Source of the DNA: Tieghemiomyces parasiticus
Taxonomy: Eukaryota; Kickxellomycota; Dimargaritomycetes; Dimargaritales; Dimargaritaceae
Reading direction: 5' to 3'
Length of the DNA stretch: 64,000 bases
Assembly (NCBI GenBank): GCA_027575765.1
Contig: JANBPT010000039.1
Span: forward strand, 34,145 to 98,144
Shown here: piece after piece, positions 40,420-50,917 of the stretch
Layout of the letters: each line of letters starts with the position of its first letter
Position numbering within the stretch: position 1 is the first letter of the stretch
Position numbers and translations under genes: made by a program
Notes under the pieces: generated by a model
Database searches by the model: none
The model's input: the letters and a program-made list of their open reading frames with translations, nothing else
Told to the model about the DNA's origin: nothing

Positions 40420-40427
40420 TATATAAG
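40420..40427 (+). promoter_or_regulatory. TATA box of peptide gene 1
   Basis: TATATAAG, 107 bases before the start codon at 40527. The identical octamer sits 132 bases before the second peptide gene, which is unusual for this window and supports both as transcribed units. Confidence 0.55.
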
Positions 40428-40526
40428 TACTTTCCTCGCCTCGTGATGGATTCAGACAACTATTCCTGCGACTCTTCCTTCTTAACCACGCCAACACCCC
40501 TCTCCGTTTAACACCCACCACCCACG

Positions 40527-40694
40527 ATGAACGCCCTTCGCTACGCCATCGCTGTCACCATGGCCCTGGCCCTACTTCTCAATGTCCAACCTGCTGATGC
40601 TGCTCCCTCGCCCGAAATCGTCGTATCGGTGGGGGGCTCTAGACCACCTGGTATGAGTAGTGGCGGAGGTCTCCTCCCCGGCTCCAAATGGTAG
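40527..40694 (+). CDS. small secreted peptide precursor 1 (GGSR patch, no RFM tail)
   Basis: A 55-residue frame. It has a textbook signal peptide: Asn/Arg near the start, a core of Ala/Val/Leu (TMALALLLNV), then a small-residue site ADA-AP around residues 24-26. The predicted mature part is about 30 residues, without cysteine, Gly/Ser/Pro-rich, with VGGSRPPGM in the middle and ending GSKW. Its GGSR codons share the ten bases GGCTCTAGAC with peptide gene 2, in frame and at nearly the same place, which suggests common descent. A TATA box lies 107 bases upstream and the leader is rich in CCACC motifs. I do not recognise the family. It could be a secreted signal, effector or antimicrobial peptide; nothing in the sequence decides this. 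Confidence 0.5.
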   Translation: MNALRYAIAVTMALALLLNVQPADAAPSPEIVVSVGGSRPPGMSSGGGLLPGSKW

Positions 40695-43610
40695 AATTCT
40701 ATGCGAATATTTGCCCGCATCTTCCACCCCTGGGATCTGACTACGGCTGTACCGCCCCCCTAACCCGTCTACATCCCGTCTATCGCCCCCACCTTAAGGC
40801 TTTCCATTCTTTCATTAATGTAGGGCGTACTCGCGTGTCCCTGTGGGATACAGTAAGCTTGGCGAAATGATTGAAACCTCGGATATTTAGATCGAAGTGG
40901 ACAGGCCGTGAATTTTTGAACGTACCAATTAATTCGGACCGCGCCTGCCCCGTACGTGATAATTTACGTTTTTTTTCTATTTACTTATAATTAAGTCGTA
41001 TGGCATCCCCTATAAAGGATAATAAACTGACAATAAAATGCGACTGGGTCCCTCTTATCAAATACTCAATGTGGGCATGAATCAAGGCTGCCCACAACAG
41101 GGAGGGGAGAAACTCACCTTAGGTATACCGAGGGCGACCGCACCCGACCGTTTTAGGTCTGGCTTTCAACGGACATCCGTCCCTTACCCCAAACGCCCCT
41201 TTTTAAGCAGGCCTGTGTGGTGATGTAAAGAGTACGCTGTTTCGGGGTGCCGATCAGCAAATCATGAGGCCGGCCGATGATTTTGGCAAACTACGATTAC
41301 GATTTGGCTCTCCCTTTGCCTTGCTGCCCTTACTTTTAACCTGCGTGGATAGCTGTAGTAGACTCCCTAGCCCACTTCGCTAACAGACAGTGGAAGCGAG
41401 GGTATAGGAAAATGTAAATGTGGTGAAAAATGGGACGTCGAAAGTTCCACCGTTGCCCATGAAACACCTCGCCGTTTAAATTGCATGAGTTGGAATGTCA
41501 GCTTAGCCACTTGTTAATTTTTAATTCCTTCTTATATACCCCTTTGATTTGCACTACGCCTTCGTTATTATTGGATAGGCTTGGTTAGAAAAAGCTTTTG
41601 TGGTGCCCGTAAAGGCCGGTGGGGGTTCGAGGGCAAATAGCGTAGCAGCAGGGTTGATTGAGAGGGAAAGAAGAGTAAGGGCCACCCGTAGGTGATGAGT
41701 GCTACGCACTTGTCAAGCAATACAAAAGTATGAATAGTGACGAGATGGAGACCGAGTTCGTCAAGGCGGACTTGGGGGTTCATATAGCAAGGTTTGCTGC
41801 GAGGGGCCATGGTTCGGAGGTGGTTCTGGGAGGTCAACGGTTTCCTGAGTTCATGGATTAGTAGTGTGAGTTCTAGAGGAGATGCATGGAAGCATAATGC
41901 GGGTCGGGTACTCGGTTGCATGGTGGCCCGCAGGTGTCAAGGATACACAGCGGTGCCCACCTGCACTAGCCTAGGGTGGGTTTTGGGCGCCACAGTTTTA
42001 TACACGATTAAAAAATGTTATCACGCCCTCTGATAGTTCTCAGTTAGGGGGATATAAACCCACCGAATTAATGCAACAATAAAAGACAAGCCCCGATTTT
42101 ACATGTTCTCAAAATACATACCGAATCAGTTCTTAAATGTTTACCGCCCTCATATCGAAGTGTCCCCCATGTGCACCTCTGATCTCATTACCGGCTTTCC
42201 CCGCGAATTATTGCCCGTATGAGTCTTCAAACCCGCCCCCCTCTTTGCTTGGAAGCGTCGCCCCTGCACACCTTCAGAATTATCGTATTCGTTTATTTCA
42301 TTTTATACCTAAAAAATCTTAAAACACCAAAAACTATCTAGTATTGCCTTTATTATCTCGGCATAAGAACATCGCCTATTCTCCGTCTTGCGCCACCTTC
42401 ACTGACTACCTGAATGCCTCCCATTATGCCGCTTTCCAATGACAACCTGCCTACACACCACGTGGACCGTGACCCCCCTCGAAACCTTAACGCCGCATAG
42501 CCAGGGTCAGCTAATTCTGAGGTGCCATAAAGTAATATTGGTACCCGTGAGTATAATGTTTTTTTATTTAGAGCTGGTTAAAGCGAGTTACAGAGATTCC
42601 CCACCCCGATTATGGTGAGCGGAGCATGTAAGCACAGTTCCATCGACGCTGGTGGTTATAAACCTTAGACATAGCTAAGGAGCGGCTCGCCCAAGCCTAT
42701 AGGGGTGTCTGTAACATAAGATGGGTGGCTGTGGTTTACCCACCCCCCCTACTTTCAACCATCAGTTTGCAATTTTCAGTTGTACCAGGACTTCCGATAA
42801 ATCCGAGACCTTCCACGATTTGATAATATTCGTGCGGGCGAGTTGGAATGGCAATCTCAGGATGGACTAATACGTGGTCACAAGGTGCACTGATTGTACC
42901 ATAGGCGATGCTTATACATCAATAACGTTACACGGCCTATGTACTGAGTGGGAAAGGGGTTTACTCACGGACTTGCCCTGGTATTTCGCCCCTTGAGAAT
43001 AAGCAATTCGGGGGTATAATCAGAAGACATGAAGGAGGACGGAAGGAGTGGGAAGGATTGACATGTGGTCGCTCCCTAATCTGCAGACCATTATATCTGC
43101 CAATGAGTTTGTCAAACGGGAATTGATGAGAGCTGTCCACCCCTTTCTTGTACCTTAACGGGTCAAGCAGGGCACCGCTAGGCACTCGTCCTTTTCATTT
43201 TTCTTCCCCGGTGTGTATTGATGGATGGTTCCTCCTATCGTGTACTCGACTGTCGCTAGCAATCTACAGCAATGTGAGAGCACGGCAATCTTAGTAAGAA
43301 AAATAGTGGATACTAGGCCACAGTCACCAATAAGAGCCATGGTTGCAGAGAGGCGGGAGAAGACGCTGGATGGACCTTTGCCCCATTAGACACTTTGGTG
43401 ACTCGCTCAATAGAAAACTGACTTGGTATAACCAATTCGTTCGTAGGATCGCTTGATCTCCCTGGCACCGCAGTATACATGCATTGGTCTCCCCTCCCCT
43501 TCATTGCGACTTACCTTCACTACAATAGTCTTATAAATGGAGACTGCCCCTTCCCGCGTCGAGCCTCCTCTTCGTAATCATCATTGGTCTCATACTACGA
43601 TCTATTCGCC
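40695..43610. other. intergenic between peptide genes 1 and 2
   Basis: AT-richer DNA with no recognised gene. A 61-residue plus-strand frame at 42137-42322 begins with a weakly hydrophobic stretch (MFTALISKCPP) and lies in the same orientation. It lacks a clean signal peptide and the RFM tail, so it may be chance or a decayed member. Confidence 0.4.
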
Positions 43611-43618
43611 TATATAAG
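43611..43618 (+). promoter_or_regulatory. TATA box of peptide gene 2
   Basis: TATATAAG, identical to the box before peptide gene 1 and 132 bases before the start codon at 43743. A C/A-rich leader without an ATG follows it. Confidence 0.55.
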
Positions 43619-43742
43619 CGTATTTTCACCGAACTACTTTCCTTTCCAATCCACATTCTCTAGCTGAACTTTGACACTCGACGACAGGCTAGTCTCACCA
43701 GCGCACTATCACCACCTGCCTATATATTAAACCACATACACA

Positions 43743-43910
43743 ATGCGTCTACCGGCATCACTCGTCCTTGTGCTTTCTTTGGTCCTCTCCTCAGCTGCCC
43801 AGCCGGCATTTTTCACCCCGCAGCCTAACTCTGGCGGCTCTAGACAACCCTTGGCAATGATATCAGCAGATCACCGACCCAATTCGTCGCTAGGCCTACG
43901 CTTTATGTAA
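43743..43910 (+). CDS. small secreted peptide precursor 2 (ends LRFM)
   Basis: A 55-residue frame with a strong signal peptide: MRLPAS, a Leu/Val core (LVLVLSLVL), then SSAAQ-PAF as a likely cleavage site after about residue 19 or 20. The mature part of about 35 residues has no cysteine. It contains SGGSRQPLAM, which aligns with the GGSR patch of peptide 1, and ends GLRFM at the stop codon. The last codons CGC TTT ATG TAA closely match the ends of peptide genes 3 and 4. The start is supported by the TATA box and an ATG-free leader. No known family is recognised; the RFM end lacks the Gly-basic extension used for animal-type RF-amidation. Confidence 0.6.
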   Translation: MRLPASLVLVLSLVLSSAAQPAFFTPQPNSGGSRQPLAMISADHRPNSSLGLRFM

Positions 43911-45717
43911 ACAAATACTTACCCTTGTGGTCGCCTACAAACGACTTTACCTCATGTACCAAGCAACAGCCACCCACGACGCCGTCGCAGACCAGGACCG
44001 CCGCCCATGCAATCAACGGTACAATAACCACCGTCACCCAAATCACCTCGACCTCCCAGACCAACCCTTGCAAACGACACTTGCTATATTTCCATACTTC
44101 TCTACGATCCTACGACTTTCTACACTAGCACACACCGACAGGGCCAAGCCACAGGCCGGTCCCCTATAAAAGGCCCCAAATCGAAACCTAGTAAACGACA
44201 TCTTCTACATCACTACTACTAGTTTACTTGTTACGATTAAACTTACCACAACCTCCATCGACACATGCTACAACGTCCCAATAAATCTTCCTGTCGACTG
44301 TTGAAGTGCTGCTCTGTGGTAGGTGTGAACCCGAGGGTCAAAAAAAAATTCAGTAAACTGGCCAAGTGGCCGTGTGAGCGGGGATAGTTTTACCAGGGTT
44401 TCACATTCGGCTAAGGTTCTCAGAGTTATCTGACGTCCCTTTCAGTCTGGCCTTCAGGCCATAAGAGAACAGACTGGTGCCTTGGGCGGCTGTCGGCGTC
44501 AGTTGGAAGAGGTGGGCGGCAGAGAGAGGCAAAGGAGGTCGCTTAACAAGGGGCCTAGTTGGTAATATGTGATCTTATTCAGCAGAAATTCTATCTCGAA
44601 TCTGCCTTAATGATAAGGAAGACCAATGGTTGCTAATTGGTTATCAAGGACTTCCATCGCCATCGGCATGTCACTGGCCGAGGTTGCTGCCTAAAGGCTG
44701 TGGCTTGACCTCTACTGCTGACCCAATGGTGAAATACGTCAGCCGGTCTTACAGATGAATCTGGTGACATGGCTAACTAGGTGCTCATTATAGCCGTTGC
44801 TGGATTGGGCGACTACACACTTGGTTGCCACACTACATGGCAGCTGAAGTGGCAGTTTGCTTACGTTTAGCCGCATTCCATTTGCATGTGTACTTATTGC
44901 GCCACCCAGCTTTCCCCCGTCTTCAATATGTAGCGGCATCGGCTTGGTCGCATCCTGGCCTGGTTAGTCTCCATTTGGCAATATTCTGTCAATGGGAGGG
45001 AGGGAGCCTTCGGTGATTTACCTGGTGGGAGAGTGTATTGAAGTATACCACCACCCATCATCCTGCCCTCTAGTCACTTCACCAGGGCACGGTATGAACG
45101 GACTAAGAAGGACTATGACCATCCTACTTATCTATTACATAGTCATGAAGAAAAAAAAACTGTAGACTGTAGCAAGGCCACTGTGCTTCGTCAGAGCCAG
45201 GTGAGGAGCAGGGCGATCGCCAGAGACGGCGTATGATCAAGACAGGTTGTCGCTCTCCAAGGACATTTACCACATTGCCCAACAGTCCAGACAAGAATAC
45301 AACACGGGGAGTTACGCCCGTACATATCGAGTCCATTACCCGTGTTCAAAATACGTGAGAGAGAGGGTGTGTATGTGTATACCTATACCGTACTGAGCCA
45401 GACCTGGACACGCCCGTTGCGTCGCTGGCACTTTGTGATCTTGGCCTTATTTATATAATGAACCCCCCCCCACCCACCTGTACAGAGGTACGCACACGTA
45501 CACTTTTGGCCCTATATCTCATTTCTTCATAGCCCACTGCCTTGTGCAGACTCGAATCAATCTTACTGCTAGCTATCAATCATATACACGCCTCCCATGA
45601 CCCGACTTAGTTTACACGACTGATCACGATATATTGTATTCCCCTAATTTCTGACTAGTACTTGATCACAGCCACTCACGCGTAGGATATACCCTCCACC
45701 CTGTCTAATCCACCACT
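43911..45717. other. intergenic between peptide genes 2 and 3
   Basis: No gene recognised. It holds an orphan TATA box at 44165 and a second, TATATAA, at 45452. The frame at 43927-44169 has no signal peptide or domain. Confidence 0.4.
44165..44172 (+). promoter_or_regulatory. orphan TATA box (TATAAAAG)
   Basis: TATAAAAG followed by about 90 bases of C/A-rich, ATG-free DNA like the peptide-gene leaders. The next ATG (44265) opens a 41-codon frame rich in Lys, Arg and Cys without a signal peptide. It could be a dead or rearranged member, or a noncoding transcript. Confidence 0.3.
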
Positions 45718-45861
45718 ATGCGTGTAATCGTAGGACTCACATTGGTCTCTGCATTGGTTCTGTCGGTTACTAGCTTTGCGATATTTCCTGTCCAAATTGA
45801 CACGTATGATACGGGTGCTCGTTCGAGAATTATGCGTCCGAAAGGAATCCGATTTATGTAG
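45718..45861 (+). CDS. small secreted peptide precursor 3 (ends IRFM)
   Basis: A 47-residue frame. The signal peptide runs MRVIVGLTLVSALVLSVTSF with likely cleavage after SFA near residue 21. The mature part is about 26 residues, has no cysteine, contains GARSRIM (compare SGGSR in peptide 2), and ends KGIRFM. The final codons CGA TTT ATG TAG parallel those of peptide gene 2. Codon use is AT-richer than in the housekeeping genes. A TATATAA lies 260 bases upstream and an AATAAA 71 bases downstream of the stop. Role unknown. Confidence 0.58.
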   Translation: MRVIVGLTLVSALVLSVTSFAIFPVQIDTYDTGARSRIMRPKGIRFM

Positions 45862-45931
45862 CGCGTCCGCATCCCATGTTCTCATTTGTACGTCGTTTGG
45901 TATATATCCTTAAGCACCATGGACCAACTAT

Positions 45932-45937
45932 AATAAA
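45932..45937 (+). terminator. poly(A) signal after peptide gene 3
   Basis: AATAAA within an AT-rich run, 71 bases after the stop codon of peptide gene 3. Confidence 0.4.
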
Positions 45938-46781
45938 TAATATATTACAGGCTAATATCAGTCAGACAAGGTCTCTATACTGAAACCAGGCTGGTTTCTC
46001 GCGTGACATGGAACCCCCCCCCTCAGACTTACAGTCAACCGCCTTGCTTAAATCCCTCTCCTCTGCACCTATAAATATTCCTTCCGCCTCCTTATTTGGC
46101 CTCATAAGGGTGCCTGCGTGGCCCCGCTGGCAACCAAAAACCGTTGAGGCACATAGCTTGGCATCCAGAAGTGGTAGAGTGGATCGCTCACTCGGGAGCA
46201 GTGGAAATCATTATGTAATGTTTGCCCTACAATCCACCCAACGGAGCTTGCTATTCTTGCTTTTTACCACGACTCACAGTTGGGTTCTGTCGCCAGCTTG
46301 GCTACACATCCCACTATTCTGGTGATATTTTTCACTTCTGACCAAAGCATCAGAGAGAAGGTCGCCCGTACTGCCTGTCTTACCTGGTGACGCTTATCAT
46401 TGCAAGTGAAGCGCTTATTTCTCCCTCCGTGCATTATGCATTATGATTTTATTGTCTCTTCACTTGCACGACCGTGGGCACGGCTCTTTCGACTTATATT
46501 AGCCTATTTTTTTTATCACATCGCTATTTATATTGCATTATAATTTCATTGCATGTCCTTAATTGCTAGTTTCTTTCCTTAAGCCCTCCAATACTCCGCC
46601 TTGCTTCTTCACATTGTCTTCATTCACAAAGCTGACTTATCGGTACTAGTCGTATAACGAATAGCTTATGCTATACGACCCATGCTTTTACCCCCCCCCC
46701 CCTCCAAGCTATCGACTCCTCCTCCTTCTCCATACCTGTCCGTCGCTGCCAACACAGTTTTGGATACCATATCGTAGCAGC
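45938..46781. other. intergenic between peptide genes 3 and 4
   Basis: No gene recognised. TATAAATA at 46070 and TATTTATA at 46525 are possible promoter elements. The plus-strand frame 46008-46325 shows no domain. Confidence 0.35.
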
Positions 46782-46946
46782 ATGCTATACGGCCTCGGTC
46801 TCATTCTCTGCTTGGCCCTATCGGCCCGCGCCCAACCAATTGCCTTGGCTAACGAGATGGTGCTTTTCCTAGTGCCGGGTCGGTCTCCCAAAATTTACGC
46901 CAACAGCGAGGGCGCCGAGTATGCACGTTTTGTCCGCTTCATGTGA
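46782..46946 (+). CDS. small secreted peptide precursor 4 (ends VRFM)
   Basis: A 54-residue frame with a signal peptide: MLYGLGLILCLALSARAQ, then PIAL. The AQ-P junction is the same as in peptide 2. The mature part of about 36 residues has no cysteine, includes VPGRSPKIY, and ends RFVRFM. The last codons are CGC TTC ATG TGA. An in-frame ATG exists upstream at 46668, but using it would add a Pro-rich poly-C-encoded stretch and bury the signal peptide, so I start at 46782. AATAAA lies at 47087. I know of no described family; membership with peptides 2 and 3 rests on size, secretion signal and the RFM end. Confidence 0.55.
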   Translation: MLYGLGLILCLALSARAQPIALANEMVLFLVPGRSPKIYANSEGAEYARFVRFM

Positions 46947-48236
46947 CCTGCTACGGTGGCTACACCTTTCCGCTGCGTAGCCCTCAACGCTACTCCACCC
47001 GATCCTATTCTATTGTTCTCCTTAATGTAATGAAACTCGAGCCTAATTCCTACTTACCACCTTGGATGCTGACTGTGACAAGGATAAATAAAAAAGGCGA
47101 AGGCGGCAAGATGATCGCCTGCCGAACCACTTTCACTCTTTCTTCTGTCTATCTAGTCTGCCGCATCAGTGCTGCGAATCCGTTGCGGCTCCCTATAATA
47201 GGAAGCTGCTGCAACGAAGTTAGCTGCCTTGTTCCCTCTTCATATGGTGCCAAGATTTTAGCAATCCTTGTTCGTATGTAAGGCTGAAGGGCTGGTCTCA
47301 TTCCCTTCCATTAATGGACTGCACTCTCGAGCTGTTGGTCGCCCTAATGGTCAAGTAACGAGGCTGATACCCTGGTGACTTGTCAAGCGTGGTCAGAGGC
47401 TGTCTACTGACTCAAATGAGGTATACGTTATATTGCACCCTTTGAGATTCAATGCCTCCCCCTTGTTAGTTTACCAGCGCACTATAGCCGAACTGTTCGA
47501 AACGGCGGCCAAGTTGTCACTTTTCCCGCGCGGATTTATCTGGTACCAGGGGGCCATCGTGCGAAACTACTAGGCTATACCTCGAACCGCCCTTCGAAAG
47601 CATGCCATTAGTATACGTACTGACAGATTTTATCAGGAGACGCCATTTGGTCACGGTGTCTTGGCTAATAGAGACTAATACTGGGGTTGTGGTTAATTGG
47701 CACCAGCAGGAGGATGGTACGGGCGGAGTTTGGCGCTAATTATAAGTCACGTGACTGAGCATAGAATTCAGCAAAGCGAGACCAACGATGTCCCTCGCCG
47801 AAATCCCGTCTACAGCGCTCTAGGGTTCTCTTTCCCCACCATGGGATAAGGTATTTTTACCGGGTGCGCTACCGTGGCAGGCAGCAAACCGGCTGCGGTG
47901 GTGGTGGGAGGGGGGAGGATGGTTGGGAAGCAGACGGGCGGTGAAAATTTTTTGCGCTTTTGCAGGCCGCCCGGTCGGCGTTTCCTACCCTTCGCCATGG
48001 CCCGCCACTTTGGGCGAGACCCTCCCCTCGGGGGCGAAATTGATACCGTAGAGATCTGACCCCTCCCCCTACGGACAGCGCCCGTATAGTCATCCGAACC
48101 GCTCGCCGCGCCCAGGAATCTAGATCTTCCTCTTTCCCAAACGCACTTCTGTGTCCCTTCGCAATCCAGTGATTTCGTTTCGCTCGATCTCTTTCCTCCA
48201 CCCCGTCTCACCACTTTTCCCCTTCACATAATCACT
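46947..48236. promoter_or_regulatory. intergenic and eS21 leader
   Basis: An AATAAA at 47087-47092 may end the fourth peptide transcript. The frame 46943-47281 is not recognisable. From about 48060 the plus strand is C/T-rich and forms the leader of the ribosomal protein gene. A TAGGGTT element lies at about 47821. Confidence 0.4.
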
Positions 48237-48497
48237 ATGGAGAACTCCAACGGCCAGATTGTCGACCTGTACTTGCCCCGCAAGTGCTCGGCTACCAACC
48301 GACTCATCACCGCCAAGGATCACGCCGCCGTGCAGATCAACATCGCCAACGTGAGCGACAAGGGTATCGCCCAGAAGTCCTACAAGACCGTGACCATCGC
48401 CGGGTTCGTGCGCCAGACTGGCCACTCTGACGAGTCGGTTAACCGTCTGACTACCGAATCCGGCTACCTGAAGGGTGTCTGGGACGCCAGGGAATAA
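48237..48497 (+). CDS. RPS21: 40S ribosomal protein eS21 (RPS21)
   Basis: An 86-residue, single-exon protein of the usual family length (81-87 residues). The N-terminal VDLYLPRKCSATNRLITAKD is the conserved core of eS21, followed by HAAVQINIANV and a GFVRQTGHSDESVNRL segment near the C-terminus. eS21 is a small-subunit protein needed for 18S rRNA maturation. The start has ATGGAG immediately before the conserved region, after a pyrimidine-rich leader. AATAAA lies at 48716. Confidence 0.96.
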   Translation: MENSNGQIVDLYLPRKCSATNRLITAKDHAAVQINIANVSDKGIAQKSYKTVTIAGFVRQTGHSDESVNRLTTESGYLKGVWDARE

Positions 48498-49023
48498 GCG
48501 GCTTTGACCGACAAGGACCGACCCCCTGGGTAGCCAAAATATTCATAGCTAACCTCCCTTTTTTGGCCTGCTGGGGTGTAGTCCTGTTGCCATACACCTT
48601 TCCTTCGGCGTATGGACTTAGGATTCACCTTGGCGCATCTCCCAGGTACTCCGCTTCCCCCTCCACCATCTTTTTTTGGGGTGTCCTTTTCACGGTTGGT
48701 GAGACCAATCCCCTCAATAAACATGTAAAGGCCTTCATTAATAATCTCGGGTATGAGTATGTATGTGTCGTTTCGATGGGCCTGAAGTAAGCCACTTCGG
48801 TAAAGAGACAAACTAACGGCCGATTTATGAGCTTCACGGCCAGGTCAGGACAGCCACACCACAGAACGGCAGAGGCAAAAGCCTTGATTCGAAGCTGAAA
48901 TGGGTAGTGCCGATTCGTATACTTGCCCGGGAAGGAGATGGCCTTGTCAGGGTGCATTCAACTTCAACCCACTCCCAACTAGATCCCCCTCCTAATCCAC
49001 CCACATTGCCGATCGTGTCAACC
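48498..49023. other. short intergenic
   Basis: The 3' UTR of the ribosomal protein gene, with AATAAA at 48716-48721, and the short leader of the RCC1L gene. The plus-strand frame of the next gene is open from 48907, but the first Met with family-like sequence is at 49024. Confidence 0.45.
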
Positions 49024-50917
49024 ATGCCTCGTCTCTTCGGCTGGGGTGCCAACCTCAGTCGGCTGCACCTGAACCAAGTCGCTGCCTCCACGGGCCGCCT
49101 TTCACCAGCCCTCATCCCTCGACCTTCCAAGCCAGCAACGCCGGCAGCCTACCGTACCTCACCACTACGACTCGAGACAGTGAAGCCTACGAGCGCCCTG
49201 TTGACCGAGCTAACCCGGTCCGGTCTAACCTGCGGGACCGTAGGCAGCCCGGTAATCGAGCTCAACATCTTCAGCGCACTACCAGAGCTACCGACGGACG
49301 TAGAGGTCACGCACCTTGCTGCGGGTCACTTCTTTTCCATAGTCGGCCTGAGGTCCCACCAGCGCGGTGAGCATTACTTGGCCGGGTTCGGTGTTAATCA
49401 GGCGGGCCAGCTGGGTACCGAAAGCCCCAACACAGCTGAGTTCAATTTACACCTGCTGCGGAGTAGTCGCCCAATTGCTGGGTTGGCTTGCGGGAGGCAC
49501 CACAGTCTAGTGACCTTTGCCGATATCAACGGTGGAGGCGATTGTCCGGATTCACCAACGTCGATGGTTAATTTGCTAAGTTGTGGGGATAACCAACAGC
49601 GGCAAGCAGGTTATGACTGTTTGGCGGAATGTGGCGAGACAGGTTACTACTCCGGGTTTCGCGTGCCTCGGAAAGGCGATAGTTGGCCGGCGAGGGCCCA
49701 GCCGCGGTGGACTAGCGTCCAGGCTGGATTGGACCATTCGGTACTGCTGGACGGTAAGTAAAGTATTGGGGAACCCGCCGTCTTGATGCATCCCCCTTTA
49801 AAAGGCAGCGTTGCGAATTCTCACCTCCCCCCCTCTCCCTTGACTAGGCTCATGCGCTTACCTATGTCTCGTCACCCACTATCCTCGAACCCCAAATTCC
49901 CATTACCACTCCCTCACCCCCCAAGACACCGGCCGGGTCTATTCGATGGGCTGGGGTGCTGACGGTCAAGTCGGCCTCGCTGCTGACTACACGGGCTACG
50001 GCGACGGCCTGAACCCCGTCGGGGGCGACCTAGCCAATCACCGTACCTACCGTATCACGAAAATATCCGCCCGGGCCGACTATACCCTCGCGCTCACCTC
50101 CTCGGGTCACCTATATGTATGGGGAAACTCTGAATACGGCCAGGGCCTGCTAGGTGAGAAACGGGACCGTATCCTGGTGCCTGAACGAGTCCCGGATTGG
50201 CCGGGGCTGAGGTCCGGGGTATGGGATATAGCGGCGGGTAGCACCCATTCGCTCGTACTCAACGGTAAGTTTGAAATGTAGGGTATTGCTCACTAGGAGG
50301 AGTCGGCCAGACCTAGGGGAACTATAGGTAGGTTTTTAGGGTCAGCGTCAATCTCACCCAGTAACTCATCACACCCACCGACTACCTCGGTACGGTTCTG
50401 TCTCCAATATCACTGGCTCGTCTTACTGCGAAAGCTGACCGCGAGCTCTATGTTTGCGGCTTTGGTGCCTTGGGCACCGGCCGGACCGATTCAGAGGCCC
50501 TTAACCCCGTCCGGGTACCTTGGCCCGCTGAGAACGGCCGCATCGCCAAGGTCTATGCTGGCCTGGACTACAGTGCATGCGTTACCGGTAAGTGTTTATC
50601 CTTGACTAACCGCTACGCGGGTAGGCATGGCGTTGGCTGTGCTAGAACGACCAGAAAATATATATGGCTCTGAGTACTTTTATGCGCGCGTACCTACTTT
50701 AACATCGTTTATACCTAACATCGTCATATTCATTCACGTAGAGGAGGGAAATCTTTACATGTGGGGTTTTAACAGCGAGTTCGGCCGCCTTGGGACCGGC
50801 GGGGCCCATGTCCTCACGCCACAGCAGGTACGGCTGCCAGAACAGGAAGGCCCAACTAATCTTCGCGTGTTAGACGTGGCCTTGGGTTCCCATCATGTCC
50901 TCGTCCTGGCTGAATAA
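49024..50917 (+). CDS. RCC1L: RCC1-like protein, RCC1L/WBSCR16 orthologue (4 exons)
   Basis: Join of 49024-49753, 49926-50264, 50435-50587 and 50742-50917 gives 465 residues. Introns are 172, 170 and 154 bases, all phase 1 after a G, with GTAAGT donors and acceptors CAAG, AAAG and GTAG. The protein is a seven-bladed RCC1 propeller. Repeat motifs include FGWGANL, AGFGVNQAGQLGT, YSMGWGADGQVGL, YVWGNSEYGQ, VCGFGALGTG and MWGFNSEFGRLGTGG. The run GWGADGQ, then GGDLA, then WGNSEY is diagnostic of RCC1L rather than RCC1. In animals RCC1L is mitochondrial and acts in mitoribosome assembly and as an exchange factor for OPA1. The Arg/Ser/Pro-rich N-terminus could be a mitochondrial presequence. The AAAG acceptor of intron 2 is the least certain junction, but it alone keeps the frame. 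Confidence 0.88.

Noticed and set aside
43155..43340. Minus-strand 61-residue frame with a hydrophobic start, inside the peptide block
   Set aside because: Weak signal-peptide pattern, opposite strand, no RFM tail and no TATA box.
46943..47281. 112-residue frame following peptide gene 4 and ending VRM
   Set aside because: No signal peptide or domain; the ending resembles RFM only superficially.
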